From assembly GCA_964030475.1 (NCBI GenBank), contig CAXIPT010000002.1, positions 9,245,391 to 9,309,390 on the forward strand: a stretch of DNA of 64,000 nucleotides. The letters run 5' to 3'. Positions 13,101-27,724 of this stretch are shown piece after piece (the first letter of the stretch is position 1; each line of letters opens with the position of its first letter). Position numbers and translations under genes: made by a program. Under the pieces are notes generated by a model that saw nothing but the letters and a program-made list of their open reading frames with translations, did not search any database and was not told the origin of the DNA. This DNA comes from Tethya wilhelma. Lineage: Eukaryota; Porifera; Demospongiae; Tethyida; Tethyidae.

Positions 13101-16100
13101 ACCTCAATCATGTACCCATTAACATCATTTACTCATTCTGATGATTAACACAACTCATAATTATTATAATCACCTCAATCATGTACCCATTAATATCATA
13201 TCTTTTTCTGATTAACACAACTCATAATTAATTTTATTATAATCACCTCAATCATGTACCCGCTAATATCATGTACTTGGCTTGTACCAGTGGTAATTTA
13301 ATTTATCGGTTATGTCATGCATTCATTGTATTATATTATGTAATGTTTTGGCTACAACAATAATTTGGGGGTGGAGACAAATTGTGGGTGGATAAGTTGG
13401 TTGCCTGGTTAGCCACAAAATACATGAGCAGCCATCTGATGAATGAGAGTGCATCAACAAAATGGCTGCTGAATTCGAAGTTGGAGGATATGACTTCATC
13501 TTTGCTGACAAGAACTTAGAGAGATACACCTGTAGTGCAATATGTAAGAGAGTTCTCAAAGATCCCTATCTAACTGGATGCTGTGGCCAGCACTTTTGTG
13601 AGTCTTGTCTCGACTACTGGCTTGAAAACTGTGCACAGAGTTGTCCTCACTGCCGAGCTGAGGGGAGGGCATTTCAAATCCTTTACGACAAAAAACTCAA
13701 GCGTGAAATCGATGCCCTGAGAATTTATTGCACTAAAAAGGAGGAAGGATGTCTGTGGATAGGGGAAACGCAGCACCTAAGAAAACATCTTGATCCAGCT
13801 AATGCTTATGGTTGTGACCAAGTAGAAGTCGATTGCCCCAACAGATGTGAAGGTGTCACGATATTTGACCCTCTGAAGTTGAAACGAAAAGATCTTGACA
13901 ATCATCTCAAGAATGTCTGTCCACTTCGACCACACAAATGTGAACATTGTGGCATTGTTGACATGTATGAAAATATTACCGGTGGATATCACGAAAACTT
14001 TGGAGTCACAACGTTTAGCTGCCACTACAACATTTGTCCCAAGTTTCCTCTGGAGTGTCCCAACAAGTGTGGCACTAAAGACATCAAACGAAAAGACCTG
14101 CAGCGTCATCGCAGACAGTGTCCAGAGGAGAAAATAGAATGTCCCAATAAATGCCGACCTATTGAAAGCACTTCACATGACAAACCAGTAATAGGTTCTC
14201 AAACAATGGTGATTAGACGAAAGGAGCTGACCCAGCATCTCTCATCGTGCACTCACCGCAAATTCAAATGTGAGTATTGTGGGAAAAAAGGTCTGCACTA
14301 TGTGATAACAACCACTCACTATCGTAATTGTCTTGAGTATCCACTGCTTTGCCCAAACTGGTGTGGTGAACTCAAAATCAAAAGAAAAGATGTAGAGGAT
14401 CATCTTAGCCAGTGTCCAGAAGAGCCAGTTCAATGTCTGTTTCAAGAAGCAGGATGTAAGGAAAAGCTTGTACGACGTGAACTGGAGCAGCACATGTCAG
14501 CCACCCAGCAACAACACCTACTGATGGTCATGGGAGCTTACAAAGAAATGAAGAAAGAAAATGATGAGCTGAAAGAAGACCGTAAAGAAATGAAAAAAGC
14601 TTATTCAAAATTAGAAAATGCTTTCAAGGAAACAAATCAAGAGATTTGCCAACTAAGAACAGAATTTAGTCTATTGCAAGTCAAAGTGAAACAAGAGCAG
14701 ACCAAGGATGACCATAAAGCTCCAAAAGTTAAAAAACCCAGCCAAAGTACTACTAGTATCTTTGAGTGGCCTACCACATACAATGAAGAGGTTGATCTCT
14801 TTAAACATAGTGATGACGATGAACTGTTTAGGCTGTGATATACAGAAGTATCAGTGCTTTGGTTGAAGACTGAAAAAACACAACTTAAATCTTTATACTA
14901 GATATAATTAGTCAGAGATTCTCTGCATAGGACGATGCATGCGTGTCATGTTAATAATCAATGATGATAATTGTTGACATTAGCGTTTCTTGTGAATTTG
15001 TGTGTGTCGTAACATCTGTACCAACTTCTTTGAAATGTGAGGTATAACGTGCATGTGGTCAGTCTTAATTATGGTTACACTGTCCATACAACCATGACAA
15101 TACACGTTTATTGGAAATTCTTGTTATCATGTATGTAACGATATTCATGACTGTTTCATGTGAAATTGATCACACGATACCAGCCTAATGTTACATAATA
15201 CCACAGCGATTCACATGAAATTCTATCAAAAAAACAATAGCAAGTTGACTTTTAAAAAATGGCTGTAGACTTTGGAGGATTTGACTACAGCTTTGTTGAC
15301 CAGATCTTGGACAGATACACCTGTGGGACAATTTGTACAAAAGTCTTAAAGAATCCACACCTAACTAGATGCTGTGGTCAGCACTTTTGTGAGTCTTGTC
15401 TCAACTACTGGTTTGCTAGACATCGTAGGGAGAGTTGTCCTCACTGCCGAACTGAGGGGAGGGAGTTTCAACATTTTTTAGATAAGAAACTCAAGCGTGA
15501 AATTGATTCACTGAAAATTCACTGCATCAACAAAGAGGAAGGATGCCGCAGCCAGTGGATAGGGGAGCTAGGGTCTTTGAAAGATCATCTCAATTCCGAT
15601 AATGGTTGTAATCATGTTGAATTAGAATGTCCACAAAAGTGTATGACCAGAGTAAAACGGTATGAGCTTGGAGATCACCTTACTTATGAGTGCTGTTACC
15701 GACTTTACTGGTGTGAATACTGTAATGGTTGCTGCGATACATACTGGAATATCACCAACTATCACTATGCCGAATGCTCCGAATTTCTTATTGGGTGTCC
15801 AAATGAGTGTGGTACATTTGACATAAAGAGAAAGGACATGGAAGATCATCGTAGCCAGTGTCCAGAGGAATGGGTTGATTGTCCCTACTATTGTGGGCTA
15901 GAGGGAATCTTTATCAAGCGAAAGAATCTGGCCAATCATGTAACTAACGAATGTGAACTTCGTCCATACAAGTGTGACTATTGCTTTAAGAAATTTGCTT
16001 ACAATACTTTACCAAATCACTACAAAGAATGCCCAGAGATTTGCCTGCAGTGTCCCAATGAGTGCACTGTGAGAAACATTAAGAGAAAGAACATGGACTA

Positions 16101-19100
16101 TCATCGTAGTCAGTGTCCATTGGAGCCAGTTCAATGTCCGTTTGAAGAAGCAGGATGTAAGGAAAAGCTTGTGCAACGTGATCTTGAGCAGCACATGATA
16201 GCCACCCAGCAACAACACCTAGTGATGGTCATGGGAGCTTACAAAGAGATGAAGAAAGAAAACGATGAGCTGAGAAAAATAATTGCGACTGTTCAAGAGG
16301 ATACATCACAAGAGCTCAAAAAGATGAAGAAGGAATTACGTAAAACAAAGGGGAGATATCATTACTAGCATCTGTATTGGTTGTTTGAAGTTTGACTGTA
16401 TATATATATATATCTAACTCGTACCCAGGCCACTCCCTCTTTAACACTAAAAGGAAGTTACAATATTATGTCATAGTAAATAATTATTAAATAATGTTTC
16501 TGTGAATTTTAATTTGTAAGTCATGATTGATTAGATACATTTGATACTGAATACAGTAGCTTCAACTTTTATGTAGGGGAGCTAGTTGAACTGTTCAGAG
16601 TATAAGTAATTGCATGAGAATTCTTATGCTACAGAGCTCAACACAATTAATTATTCATAGCTGGTAATCTTATTCAGAGAAAATTAATTTATTAGATTCA
16701 GGTAGAGATATTGAAGACCACCAATAGTATTCATTCATCACATGACATACACAGACACACAAGTATAGTATAATTATTGGAAAAATGGCTCAGCCTGGTA
16801 ATTTTGGAGGACATGACTACAGGTTTGTAGACCAGGTTTTAGACAGATTCACTTGTGAAACTATATGTACAAAAGTTCTCAAAGATCCTCATCTAACTGT
16901 ATGCTGTGGTCAGCACTTTTGTGAGTCTTGTCTCAACAACTGGTTCACTAGACAGCGCAAGAAGACTTGTCCCCACTGCCGAGCTGCGGGGGAGGGGTTT
17001 CAGCATGTCTTAAATAAGAGTCTAAAGCGAGAAATCGATTCTCTGAGGATTCACTGCACCAATGAGGAGGAAGGATGTCAGTGGATAGGAGAGCTAGGGT
17101 CTTTGAAACAGCATCTTGAGTCAGATGATGGGTGTGGCTATGTTGAAGTAGAGTGTCCAAATAAATGTGAAGTAAGGACATACCCTAGTATATCGCTGGT
17201 ACAACTTGTTATGGGTTTTCAAAATGAACAAAATTTAGAAATTTTGAAAATGCAGAGGAAATATCTCCAAAGTCATCTAAAAAATACTTGCTACCTCCGA
17301 CCTTATAAGTGTGGGCACTGTGGACACAAGGGCACATACAAAGAGATAACTGGTAGAACTAAAAGACCATTATTAATAATTGGATCTGATATAGGAGTGC
17401 CCTGTCAGGGCTCTCACTATGATAAATGCCCAAATTATCCTCTGAGGTGTCCTAACAAGTGTGGTAGATTTGACATCAAGAGAAAGGACATGGAAGATCA
17501 TCGTAGCCAGTGTCCAGAGGAGGAGGTTGAATGTCCAAACAAATGTCATTATACTGAACCAATCAGTAAAAAACGACTTGCCATCAGAATGAAGCGAAAA
17601 TTTCTAGAAAGACACCTTACCAAAAAGTGTGAACTCCGTCCCTACCAATGTAAATACTGTGGATTCAAAGGCACCTATAGTGCGATAACCACAAAGCACT
17701 ATAACATATGTACGGAGATTCCTCTGGAATGCCCCAACAAGTGTGGTAAAAGAGACATCAAAAGAAAAGAGATGAAAGACCATCATAGCCAGTGTCCAGA
17801 GGAGCCAGTTCAATGTCCGTTTGAAGAAGTTGGATGTAAGGAAAAGCTTGTACGACATGAACTGAAGCAGCACATGTCAGCCACCCAGCAACAACACCTA
17901 CTGATGGTCATAGGAGCTTACAAGGAGATGAAGAGAGAAAATATAGAGATGAAGACAGAATTATATCAGGTGAAGAAAGAGCTATCTCAGACAAAAGTTG
18001 AACTAAAACAAATTTTTGAAAGTCGACAATTTAAATGAATATCGTAATCTTAATTATAATTATAGTTTTGGCTTGAGTTTGAATCTTATTTTTGCCCTTA
18101 ATTTAAATGAAATTAAAGGGGGGCTGACATGAAAAACTGAAAAATTTATTTTTTGGTATCAAACTGTAGCTCAGGTCGTGTACATTTGGAATATCAGGCT
18201 TGTTTTTTTTTTATTGCAAGTCTACAGTGGACAATAACCCCAAGAATTGAGCTAAAAAATCACTGCAAAATGAGATTGCAATGTATTTCCTTGATGGGCG
18301 GGGTTTACGTGTGACGTCACGGGGGGAACGCAAAGAAGCACAAAGCATAGCCTGGTTGCTGTTTTCTAGCCCCCATAGTGAAGCGCTGAGTAGCTGCAGG
18401 ATGTTCTAACACATATTGTGAAGATGTCAGTCTTTTTAAGTTCCCAAAGATCCTGTTATACGTTGCAAATGGGCAAAAAAAAATACAGAGAACAAGAGCA
18501 AATTGGTCAGGTCCAGCCTGAGACCATTTTGAGGTTGCCTGACTTCTCTGATCAGATCTGAGGGGCAGGCAGAAGAAAAGAAGACATAAATCTGATGCCA
18601 TTTCAACTATATTCCAGAGGTCCACCAAGTATCTCGTGCAAGACCAAGTTTTGAGAAGGCTCAGCCTGTTGGTACTGGCTTCAGTTATCGAAAGAGATCA
18701 TCAAGCAGGCCACCAATATCCATGATGGTTCATTGCCAAATAGTGGCAGACTCAGAGCTGCTTATGAAGAGAGAGAGAGAGGGTAAGCCTATAGTAGATC
18801 TTGCAATACATGTATACAGGACAGAATTAGATAGCATTCAATTTTCAAGCTGGTATTACTGTGACCGTGCATGTCTACCACTATAGAAACTAACTGGATT
18901 ACTGGATCGTGAACTAGAACCCGCACAAGAGACAAGTATAGCATCTGAGGAAGCAGCATCCCAGCTCCAATTATTAATGTGATACTGGAGTTTAAGTTAC
19001 CCCAGAAAGGAAGGTTTCAAACCAGCAGCAGGACAAAATTAAATCAGTTTTGTTGGTATGCGAAGCGTGACGTACTTGGCATTATACATGTTGAAAAATT

Positions 19101-21531
19101 TTTTGTTAAAATTATATACAATTTACAGTCAGTGCTCCACTCTAACGGACATAGTATTTATTACTTATAGGTATGTAGGTAAAAATTAAGCCAGATGTGC
19201 GTTCTGTTGCAGAATACGTTGATGTACCTATATGAAAGCAACCATTAGACAATGTACAGAGGGAATAAACCACTCAGTTGACCCCAGCTCCTCTCAGTAT
19301 AGCCAGTAGGAGGGACCTCAGGTTGATAAGCCTACTGCCATCAAAAGTCATGACATTAAATATTGTCAGATTCTCATTTGAACAATGTGGGCCATTGTTC
19401 AAGTTGTGAGACATGTTTGGATGGTGTCACTGTTCAGTTATGTTAGTGGTGGCTGGGTACTTGAATCCAATATAAAGCCCATCAGTAGCTAGATATTTTT
19501 GAGACAGCACAACTATATAGCTCGTTCTGTCCTTCCTAACCACCTCCAGCAGAGTAGGTTAGCTGTCAGTAAGGAGTAAACCTGTATTGCCTGAAAAGAT
19601 AATGAAAAGCAGTTAGTAAATTAATGTACAATAGCTATAATAATACTATTTTGGTTAACTCACTCATCATTGTCAGGGTCACCACAGTCACAGATATTGG
19701 TAGGTGAAGAAGCAACTTTGTATAACCCAAACATTAAGGCATACAGCACCAAACACCTCATGTTCGATTATACAATTGTCTGTATCTGATTCAGCTTCCA
19801 TCTTGTCACAGAGATCTTTTTTGCAGCACAGACAGTGGACATTGTACTGAACACATCATGCAGTGCCCGGACCATGCTGCCACCTGAGCTACAATTGTCA
19901 ACATAAAATTAATACTTATAAACAAAAGGTATGAAAATTAAACCTGATACACTCACCAATCAGTGCTTCCTAGCCTATCCTGTCTTGCATCTTCGTCAGA
20001 TGAATCTCCAGAGTCTCCACAGCTGCTCCGGGTATGGCTCAATCTGTCAGTGTGAGCTTCCATCACTATCTGAAGCACTGACTTGGCTTTCAAAGAGAGA
20101 TGATGAATAACCAAGGCTCAAAACATTACTGCTTGCACTGAATCATCGTTGTTGTTGTCAATAGCAGAGCTGTGGCTCGAGGAAGAGCTGTGTTCAGCCA
20201 TTAGTTAGCTACTAAACGCGTAGAAACGTTCCCCCCGTGACGTCACGTAGTAGCTCCACCCAAACAGGAAATACAGAAATTTGCCTTTCCAGGTGGATTC
20301 AGCTCACCTCAAATCATGCAAGTTTTTACTGCTTTAGAATTTTTTGTGATTTTTTTGACTATTTTTCCTCTAACTTACACCACTTAAAGTACATTTTGGT
20401 GAAAAAAAAATTTTGCATGTCAGCCCCCCTTTAAAAATATTAATGAAAGTGGTAGGATATGTGCCACCTATTGCTATAGTGGCGTTGCCTGAAACCAAAT
20501 TGAACCACCACAATCGTGTATAGCTAAAATTTTTAAGTAAGAAAATCCTTTGTGCATGAGTAAAATTTGACAAAACGTTTCCAATCCAGCAAGGCCACAA
20601 AAATTATTACACTACAATGTATGGGGAATTTTCGTAGTTCAAAATTTCGTATAAATTTCCCGCTATATGATAGCTAGTCTCGTTCCCAGGCTCTCTCCCT
20701 GAATATTACACGCTATTTTTGCACATGCAGGAACGAAGCTACTATATAGCTACATGTACCAGGCCGGCAACTTGAGAAGAGTATATATTGTGTAAGGTAA
20801 GTGTTGGCAATTACACCATAACTGTGCAATTATTTCCCAAATTGCACTCGGTGGAGTATCCAGGATTTCAGTAATGGGGGCTGATACAATGCAAGCACCT
20901 TGAAATTTTGGGGTAACCACGCCCACTTTGGGTCAAGTGAACAAAAATATTAATAGTTATTACTGCGATTGCGCCGGAGATGGCAGTGTTCTGCAGTTTA
21001 TTTCGACCTTTTCTCATATCTTATGTAGTTTTAAAGTCTTATCAGCTAATATTTTATCTATTTCAAGCATAAGCAAGCTTGTCTTGAGCACTGCATTTTA
21101 AGCAATGATGTCATTATTTTCTGAGCCATGTGCCAGGGGGGTGCTTGAGCACCCTAAGCACCATGCTAGATATGCCACTGGCACTCCAATTCATGTGATT
21201 ACCTGCACTAATTATGTGTTACTTACCAAATTCAGCCACATTCCCATCCTTAGACTCGTAGTAAAAGCATGGTGTGACATTGAAGCATTGGAGGTTCACA
21301 TTCTCATTGAGAGGACACAGTCTATCTCTCTCACCCACCAAGTCCAACACACTCTTCAAGTCACGAAACGACAGCGTCACGTTGACCAATGGGGCAGCTC
21401 GAAATGAGGTCACATGATCACCCGATAAATCACCAACTGATAGATCAGGGTAGCCATTGTTGTCAATGTCCAGACCACCAGAGAGAGAGTAGCCAAAGGC
21501 TTGGGAGTTAGGAGTAGCAGGAATGGCCTGG

Positions 21532-21573
<42 letters not shown>

Positions 21574-24500
21574 GTGTGTGTGTGTCAGCTAGTATAAAGT
21601 TCTCAAAAATAATAAGAGTGTACAAAATTAAAATTAATAGTAAATGATACTAATTGCACCTATAAACATTTTACATGAAAACTATAAACCTATTTCTTAG
21701 GGTTAGTAAAAAATTTATTGCCAAGATCGATCCGATGCTATAAATTTGCATCATGCATCACACTAGCTATAGTGTGTCAAAGTTGTGTGTGCGTATTAAA
21801 TCCACACTGGCATTTCTAACCTCGTAGTCATTGGCAACCAGTCCAGACTCACTCCCACGAAACACGTACACGACCCCTGACCCCTCATAGGGGGCAGAAA
21901 CGGCCACATCATCCAACCCATCAAGATCAACATCACCAATGTTAGTGACTGCCATACCAAACCTCCCTGGGAGGGAGGGACTAGGGGCATCAATGGAGGA
22001 CTCCACAAACTGGACAAGAAGAAAATATTAGTGTGATAGAGGTGTGGTAACAAAGATATGTACAAGGAAGAAGATTGTTGTGAGGCCAGTATGCATGAGA
22101 GTAGAATATTGTGTAATGACTTCATGCAGGCTAAAATGTGAATTTGCCACATTTTAAGCCCGGGCCACCAAATTAATCCGCTATACAATAGCTCACATTG
22201 AATGCATACATGCACATGCAAGGAATCTAATTGAGAGATTTTCACTGTGAGAGCTAACTGCAGTACTGTGACAATTGGGGTTTGTTTGTTTGTGGTCTTA
22301 ATTACTACATACTGGGTTATTGATGTCTCCAGTGTGGGTGTAGATGTATATCCTACCCCTCTCTCTGTCACAAAGTGGACAGCCAACCACAATACTGTGA
22401 TACCTGCATGGACAATGTAGACAATGGAATGTAGTACACACAACACCAACATGGTCAAGTCATTGTTAGGAAATTAGCTGGTGTGATTTGAACTTGGAAT
22501 CCTAAACAAATGCTCAAACAATTGAGCTAATGAACTCACAGACAATGTGTATGTAGTAATATAACAATGACTACAATACTCATTAGATATACTCACCCTC
22601 CATCAGTTCCTAGATCTATCACAGCAAAATCATATCCATAGTAACCATCAGCCTGTGGACATAATGAACAATAACTTGTGAGCAAGCATAATTATAATGT
22701 TCATATCAACATGCACAATGCCATATATGGACACATACCTCTTGGCCTCGAAGCACATGTGCTACGTTGAGTTGGTCGGCAACTGTAAGGATTTCAACCT
22801 GATATGGGTCGAAAAATGGTCATCTGATAGTCACATGGGTCTCATGTGATACACAATACTGCTAAATCATACCTTTCCAAAATGATTCAAGCCTCTAGGA
22901 GCACTCGTTACAATCTCTATAAATATGACATAATCACAACATCATCAATACAAATACCAATGACATAACCATTACATCATCAACAAAATGAAAACCAGTG
23001 ACATAATAATGATGTAATCCCCTACGACGGGGTCCACTAGTGTCGACAGTGAAGTAGCCTGTGTTGAGACGGTACCCCGTGAGGGAGAGGAAGGGAGCGA
23101 TCTCGGAGGGGGAGGAGAGGGTGACGTTGGAACTGTATCCCCCGTTGGTACGATCCAACTCCTGGAGGAACACCTGACCAGTGGGTGTGGCTAGAGTAGT
23201 AGCGAGTGAGAGAGAAATTGAATGAAATTTTGAAACAAAATTCGCTTGAAAGTCAGAGCTGGTGTTCATAAAAGATAACAAAACCATGAGTTTGTACGAA
23301 TACATCTTGCAATATTTTGCTCTTCCTTCTATAGTTGTCATGTAACTATTTTGAAAGTGATTATCAAAATGACTTGATGTATAGCTACTAACATACTTCC
23401 AGCTCCACTGAATCCACTGCCCAGAGCAATACGATCAGTACCAGTCTGAAAATGAAAAGAAAAATGATTCAAACACAAAACCCTCTTTCACACACATGCC
23501 GCACATAAACCGTCCCTTAAATTCACACAATCACAATAATTATACATACATATAATATATGAAAAACTCTTTCTACCCCTCTTTCATATACTAAGCTTCA
23601 GTTTTCTCTCTTCTATTTTTACTTAAGCTTTCTCTCTCTCACACACTCACACACCCACTTTATCACATATCATAATAACAATTTATTGAGACTCCCTACA
23701 TACCACATTCAATGCAGCAGTGTCCAGCCCAGCCAGCCTGAGAGCACCTGGACTAATATTGGAAGATAATAGTTGTAGCGGCACACTGTTAGGACCAAAG
23801 TCCCTATCGATGATGACACAACGCCCGCTTGGATCACCACGGAGAAATTCAATACCAGCTACAGTTGCTAGTGACAGAGTATGGATATAGAGAGGAGCAC
23901 AGGCCTGCATAATGTGTATGTGAATGTGTATATGTGTGCATAAAGCCTCATAAATTCTACCAGAAGTTTATAGATAATGGACTAAGGAAGACCAGGCTGA
24001 AAGCTTATCTAAGGTTTGTTGTATATGCTTTGTCAAAGGCAATAATATGACATCGTGTGTGACTGAACAGCTAGTACATTACATTAAGTTTTGTGGATGA
24101 CAAATTATGTGGTTAGTATTTAATCCCTTTCTCACCACAACATAATCACCATAGCTCCCCAGCGAGTAGCCCATGAGTTGTCCAATGTAAGAGACGTCGA
24201 ATGTAGAGAGGAAAGCCGCAAACACGTTGGGATTGGAATCTACAGTCATAGAGCACGAGAGTGGATGTATAAGATATTAAACAACACATACTGATAACAG
24301 AGACTGCATGGTATGCTGTGATGATGCTGAATTGTCATGTAAGGAAACGGATCCGGAATATTGAAGTATTTGCTGAAATATTTCTGCCTTGTTTCATTAC
24401 TTTTACAGTACTACCTATTCCTACACCACTGAAAATGTTTTTAATTATTAGTTTGCTTGTATACTATAATTATGTTATAATTTACTATCTATGTAAGCTA

Positions 24501-24754
24501 TTTTTTGGAATATTTTGTAAAGAAGCTTAAGACTTTTGAAGAGCTTATAGCTAGCCATGCTGTTAGATTGAGGCATGCAAGATACACATAATAATTATAC
24601 ACACAAGTAGGACTCACTCTCAAGAGATTGAGAGACATTTTCAAATTGACAGGTTCCTCCGTTTACGAAAGGACAGGAGTAGAATCCTCCTTCTTCAGAG
24701 TAGACACCATCGACCTTTGGAGCTCCGACTAGTGCACTGTGGGCATACCATGAT

Positions 24755-24804
<50 letters not shown>

Positions 24805-25295
24805 TTTGTCAGTTTGCTTCACTAGGAACTCTTAAGTTATTAGCAGACAAAAGAGAAGAGTTTAAGAGTTTGTTTGTTTCTAGGCAACTGTGAAAAGCAT
24901 TTGTAACACTACACATAAGCTAACATTGTTATAGGAAAGCAACCTGATATATTACACACACACAAATACAGGCATACAACAAGAAGAGGTCACGGCAGCA
25001 ATAGTTGATATGGTTTCCACCCAAAACTCAATCCACAATCAACAACAATGAATGTAGATATCAATAACAACATGCTGTTCCTATTGTTTTACACCACTTA
25101 CAACATACACACACAGTTATGATAGTTTCAGACCCTTAAGGGGGGAACATGATGCATGCATGGTCGAGTGCCGGCCCCCAACAACTAGTTTGTTTGCCAT
25201 ATAACCCCCTGTGACCCCTAGCTACTCTAATGTCACCTCCACCCATGCAGCCAGTAACCGGTAATTAGCCTATAAAACTTGGTTGCTAGGCAATG

Positions 25296-25330
<35 letters not shown>

Positions 25331-25795
25331 AAAAGAAGACTAAGATGTATGATGTCTCCAATAATCACTAAAAGGGTACCAACTTGTCAGCATAATGGCT
25401 ATAAAGCAAATAGAAAGATTTTAAAGTCAAAATCAGTTCCATATTAACAGAACCACATGCATAAGGGTTGATCTAACTTGTCCCTTAACCACTTGTGGGT
25501 TTTCAATGGAATGTATCGTATCTCATACACTGGGAATCCAATTAACATTCCTATGCTACCATGACGATGGGTGGACCACATTGGAAGTGACACATACTAA
25601 ACTGAAGACAAATTCAAGAGAGACTTAAACTCAAATAATTTTGATTCCTTTCGACACACACGCACTCACTTGAAACATTCAGCTTTGAATACGTAGAAGT
25701 GTTTCATTACACACAGACATAACACTAGAGCCATTCACGACAACACATTCATAGCTACAATATTGCACATGCATGTACACATGCAAAGCACTATA

Positions 25796-25837
<42 letters not shown>

Positions 25838-27643
25838 TATATATTCATTGAAAATGTCAACTATTTTGACACACACACCTAAATGACGACCTTCAAGTGT
25901 TTGAATAATGCATAAGGGCTGTACTAAAACAGTAAGTGGGAAAACACTCGATACACATTCTTGATGCAATTACGTGTTGCTATAGTGAAAGGCATGAAGC
26001 CCCCCCTGTCTGCCTGAGTGTGTGTGGATTTGTCGGTTTCTTCACTAGGAACTCTATAAGTTATTAGCAGACAAAAGAGAAGAGTTTGTTTGTTTCTAGG
26101 CAACTGTGAAAAGCATTTGTAACACTACACATAAGCAAACTTTGTTAAAGGAAAGCAACCTGATATATTACACACACAAATACAGGCATACAACATGAAG
26201 AGGTCACGGTAGCAATAGTTGATATGGTTTCCACCCAAAACTCAATCCACAATCAACAACAATGAACATAGATATCAATAACAACATGCTGTCCCTATTG
26301 TTTTACACCACTTACAACATACACACGGTCATGATAGTTTCAGACCCTAAAGGGGGGAACATGATGCATGCATAGTCGAGTGCCCCCAACAACTAGTTTG
26401 TTTGCCATATTAACCCCCTGTGACCCCTAGCTACTCTAGTGTCACCTCCAACCAGCCAGTAACTGGTAATTAGCCTATAAAACTTGGTTGCTAGGCAATG
26501 GCAAACACACACACACTACAAAAAGACTAAGATGTATATGATGTCTCCAATAATCACTAAAGGGTATCCAACTTGTCAGCGTAATGGCCACAAAGCAAAT
26601 AGGAAGTTAAAATCAATTCCATATTGACAGAACCACACGCACAAAGGTTGATCTAACTTGTCTCTTAACTACTTGTGGGTTTTCAATGGAATGTATCGTA
26701 TCTCACACACTGGGAATCCAGTTAACATTCCATTGCTACCATGACAATGGGTGGCCCACATTGGAAGTGACACGTACTAAACTGAAGACAACTTCAAAAA
26801 GACTTAAACTCAAAATAATTTTGATTTCTTTCGACACACAAGCACTCACTTGAAACATTCAGCTTTGAATACATAGAAGTGTTTCATTACACACAGACAT
26901 AACACTAGAGCCATTCACGACAACACATTCATAGCTACAATATTGCACATGCATGTACACATGCAAAGCACTACTCACACTCACACACATACTCATTGAA
27001 AATGTCAACTATTTTGACACACACACCTAAATGACAACCTTCAAGTGTTTGAATAATGCATAAGGGCTGTACTAAAACAGTAAGTGGTAAATCACTCGAT
27101 ACACATTCTTGATGCAATTACGTGTTGCTATAGTGAAATGCATGAAGCCCCCCCTGTCTGCCTGCACAGTGGTGGATTGATAGAGGACTGTGGTCAATAG
27201 AGGTTGCTAGAGCTACTGAGCTAAAGGACAACTTGAATCAGAAAAGCAACAAATAGTATAATAAGATAACTTTCAAGAAGGAGAATGACAGCCAATGTAG
27301 AAAAATACAAACAAGCCAACAACTAACACTTTTGGTTAAGATTATGGTTACAAATTAACCACTTTATACAAATATGTTGTACTCTTATTTGTTTTAGTCT
27401 GCCAGTGTTGCTATATACTCCACAGTCATTGCTGTGTGTGTGTGTGTGATTGTTTACTCGTGGTTGAATTTGTTGCTAGTTGTGACTATGGAATCCGTGA
27501 TATCTGCCAAGTAACATGGCAATCACAAAATGACACAATAATAACACTTTATACAAGTCCTTGGCTTGGCTAAACCTTTCATATTGAACTGGACTAACAC
27601 ATTGATAGATACATACATTGTATGGACTCACAGTACACACATG

Positions 27644-27724
<81 letters not shown>

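Larger units (their letters stand above)
18113..20434. mobile_element. TTAA-flanked DNA transposon, decayed (Kolobok-like)
   Basis: Perfect 15-base terminal inverted repeats AGGGGGGCTGACATG (18117-18131 and 20416-20430) are flanked on both sides by TTAA. A second, subterminal inverted pair contains GTGACGTCACGGGGGGAACG (about 18311-18331 and 20228-20247). TTAA duplications are typical of piggyBac and Kolobok superfamilies. The G-rich ends plus an internal THAP remnant favour Kolobok (inference). All internal reading frames are broken. Confidence 0.75.

Noticed and set aside
18317..18628. 103-residue minus-strand frame in the TTAA element
   Set aside because: It is opposite the THAP-like remnant and has no motif of its own.
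8937..21527. Two separate integrin-like genes instead of one
   Set aside because: The 5' part codes signal peptide and propeller, the 3' part thigh/calf, membrane helix and tail; they join in phase 1 without overlap, and the whole is a normal alpha length.
23019..23040. Alternative longer exon ending after RRGLHHYYVTG
   Set aside because: Its donor (gttttc) is weak; the earlier donor gtaggg at 23025 keeps phase and gives a normal FG-GAP spacing.
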